From positions 62,001 to 126,000 of the forward strand of contig CALKEQ010000004.1 in assembly GCA_938084905.1 (NCBI GenBank): a stretch of DNA of 64,000 bases, in the 5' to 3' direction. The notes under the pieces are model-generated. The model worked only from the letters and a program-made list of their open reading frames with translations. It did no database searches and had not been told where the DNA came from. A program made the translations under genes and the position numbers. Source of the stretch: an uncultured bacterium. Lineage in GTDB: Bacteria; Desulfobacterota; Syntrophorhabdia; Syntrophorhabdales; JANXAF01. Of this stretch, positions 62,670 through 64,000 are shown in pieces. The first letter of the stretch is position 1; each line of letters begins with the position of its first letter.

Positions 62670-64000
62670 AAGACCTTCTTATTGAAATCGGGACAGAGGA
62701 ACTACCGGCCCGAATAATTGAAAATGTAAAGGAAGCTTTCAGAACATTAATAGAGGAGGCTCTTGCATCAAGGGGGGTACAATTCGGTCACTCCTCTTCA
62801 TACGCGACACCGAGAAGAATTTCTGTTCTCGTCAATAGTGTATCAGTTAGGCAAAAAGAGACGATTACATTAAAGTACGGACCTCCGGTAAAAATCGCCT
62901 ACGATTCATCGGGCAACCCCTTGGAGGCTGCATTCGGCTTTGCCAGGTCACAGGGCGTAGATTTAAAAGACTTGCTAATAGTTGAGAAAAATGGGGTCAA
63001 AGTTATTGCATGCGAAAAGAGAGAGGGAGGAAAAAATACGGAGGATATACTTCCAGAGATAATAAGAGATGCTGTGGAAAAAATTCCACTTCCAAAAAAG
63101 ATGAGATGGGGTTATGAAACATTCGGGTTTGCCAGACCCATCCGTTGGCTTCTCGTACTTTTCGGAGAAAGCGTTATAGAACTCAAAATCGCAGACGTCC
63201 AAAGCGGAAATCTCTCCTATGGTCATAGATTTCTTTGCCCAAATCCAGTCCAAATTCTAAGACCTTCTGAGTACTTCTCAAAGCTTAAAGAGGCGTATGT
63301 GATAGTTGATGAGAGGGAAAGGAGAAATCTCATAGTAGAAGGGATAAGAAAAATAGAGGAAGAAACAGGTTCAAAAGCCCTTTATGACGAACCACTTCTC
63401 AATGAGATTTTGTACATGACCGAGTATCCATACCCTATGAAGGGGAAATTCGATCCTTCCTATCTTTCCCTTCCACCTTCTGTACTTGTGAACGTAATGA
63501 AGTCTCACCAAAAGTACATACCCCTCATCTCTCAAGATGGAACCCTTTCTCCCTATTTCATCTTTTTTGCAAACATCCTACCTCGAGATGAGGGAATCAT
63601 CGTAAAGGGAAATGAGAAGGTCTTAAAGGCCAGACTCGATGATGCGAAGTTCTATTTTGAGGAGGACAAAAGGCAGGATCTTTTTTCCCTTTATGAGAAA
63701 CTTTCAAATGTGATCTATCACGAAAAGATTGGGAGCATGAAAGAGAAGGTGGAGAGGATTGAGGGTATAGCCCGTTTTCTAAAAAGTCACTTCAACTTGG
63801 CAGATATTCCGAATTTGGAGAGGACCTCGAAGTTATTGAAAGTTGATCTTTTGACCCGCATGGTCTCTGAATTTCCCGAGCTTCAGGGTAAAATGGGAAA
63901 AATCTATGCGGAATTGAAAGGCGAGGAAGGGGATCTGTGTATGGCTATCGAGGAACATTACTACCCCCTTTCATCGGAAGGGAAACTGCCCAATACATGG
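62666..64000 (+). CDS. glyS: Glycyl-tRNA synthetase beta subunit (3' end outside the window)
   Basis: The frame is open from ATG 62666 to the window edge, 445 codons. The N-terminus [17 protein letters not shown] is diagnostic, followed by [33 protein letters not shown] and, after it, [12 protein letters not shown], the family catalytic-core segment. The C-terminal tRNA-binding (DALR-like) part lies beyond the window. Translation is coupled to glyQ. Confidence 0.96.
   Translation, partial: MKDLLIEIGTEELPARIIENVKEAFRTLIEEALASRGVQFGHSSSYATPRRISVLVNSVSVRQKETITLKYGPPVKIAYDSSGNPLEAAFGFARSQGVDLKDLLIVEKNGVKVIACEKREGGKNTEDILPEIIRDAVEKIPLPKKMRWGYETFGFARPIRWLLVLFGESVIELKIADVQSGNLSYGHRFLCPNPVQILRPSEYFSKLKEAYVIVDERERRNLIVEGIRKIEEETGSKALYDEPLLNEILYMTEYPYPMKGKFDPSYLSLPPSVLVNVMKSHQKYIPLISQDGTLSPYFIFFANILPRDEGIIVKGNEKVLKARLDDAKFYFEEDKRQDLFSLYEKLSNVIYHEKIGSMKEKVERIEGIARFLKSHFNLADIPNLERTSKLLKVDLLTRMVSEFPELQGKMGKIYAELKGEEGDLCMAIEEHYYPLSSEGKLPNTW

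Overview
The window looks like a chromosomal segment of an anaerobic, Gram-negative bacterium of the Desulfobacterota (deltaproteobacterial) type. Supporting signs are outer-membrane polysaccharide export genes, a TAXI-type TRAP transporter, an NrpR-family (DUF128) regulator beside an FMN-binding glutamate-synthase-like gene, a DUF362/ferredoxin protein, a molybdate/tungstate importer, and UGA-encoded selenocysteine. Codon use favours AGA/AGG for Arg and ATA for Ile, and proteins are rich in Lys and Glu, which would fit a thermophile or moderate thermophile; the lineage is an inference. No insertion sequence, phage gene or CRISPR array was seen. Coding density is very high, with many overlapping genes.

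Layout. 1-4053: a truncated ABC ATPase gene, an RNase R-type exonuclease, a DUF72 protein, and tadA whose 3' end runs into a tRNA-Ser(CGA) gene. 4128-17567 (all minus): one long run of envelope genes. It starts with a MATE exporter, a TPM protein, a nucleotidyltransferase, LemA and a GT39-type glycosyltransferase, then a CHASE2-adenylate cyclase, and ends with an exopolysaccharide export set (Wzz-like, a giant SLBB/Wza-like protein, YjbH-like, a low-complexity GfcA/YjbE-like peptide, and a small secreted protein). 17695-20908: an ECF-type vitamin/micronutrient importer (S, fused A-A', T). 20946-32927: housekeeping genes (gpsA, gyrA, truA), DUF362 ferredoxin, acyl-CoA dehydrogenase, a CCA/poly(A) polymerase-family gene, two small orphan genes, and the divergent nrpR-like / glutamate-synthase-like pair. 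33116-39297: carA-carB-mnmG.

39303-39921 holds the most unusual feature. Two consecutive 100-codon minus-strand genes are interrupted only by in-frame UGA codons. One encodes an IscA/HesB-like protein whose first Fe-S ligand is Sec. The other is an unrecognised small protein with a U-x-x-U motif. Both have a suitably spaced stem-loop downstream of the UGA codons. Conventional gene calling would miss the second one completely and truncate the first.

40033-64000: TAXI-TRAP transporter, recD2, rlmN, hflX (apparently starting at a non-standard AUA codon that overlaps the stop of a NusG/RfaH-like gene), a TIM-barrel epimerase-like gene, purL, a metallo-beta-lactamase-fold gene, purF, an MltD-like lytic transglycosylase, an MFS carrier, a modABC-type importer, tRNA-Gln(CTG) beside glnS, and glyQ-glyS (glyS truncated by the window end).

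Promoters fitting the sigma70 consensus can be read in front of several genes. In tadA, purF, glyQ and the metallo-beta-lactamase-fold gene the -10 box lies 6-8 nt ahead of the start codon with no ribosome-binding site, so these transcripts are probably leaderless.
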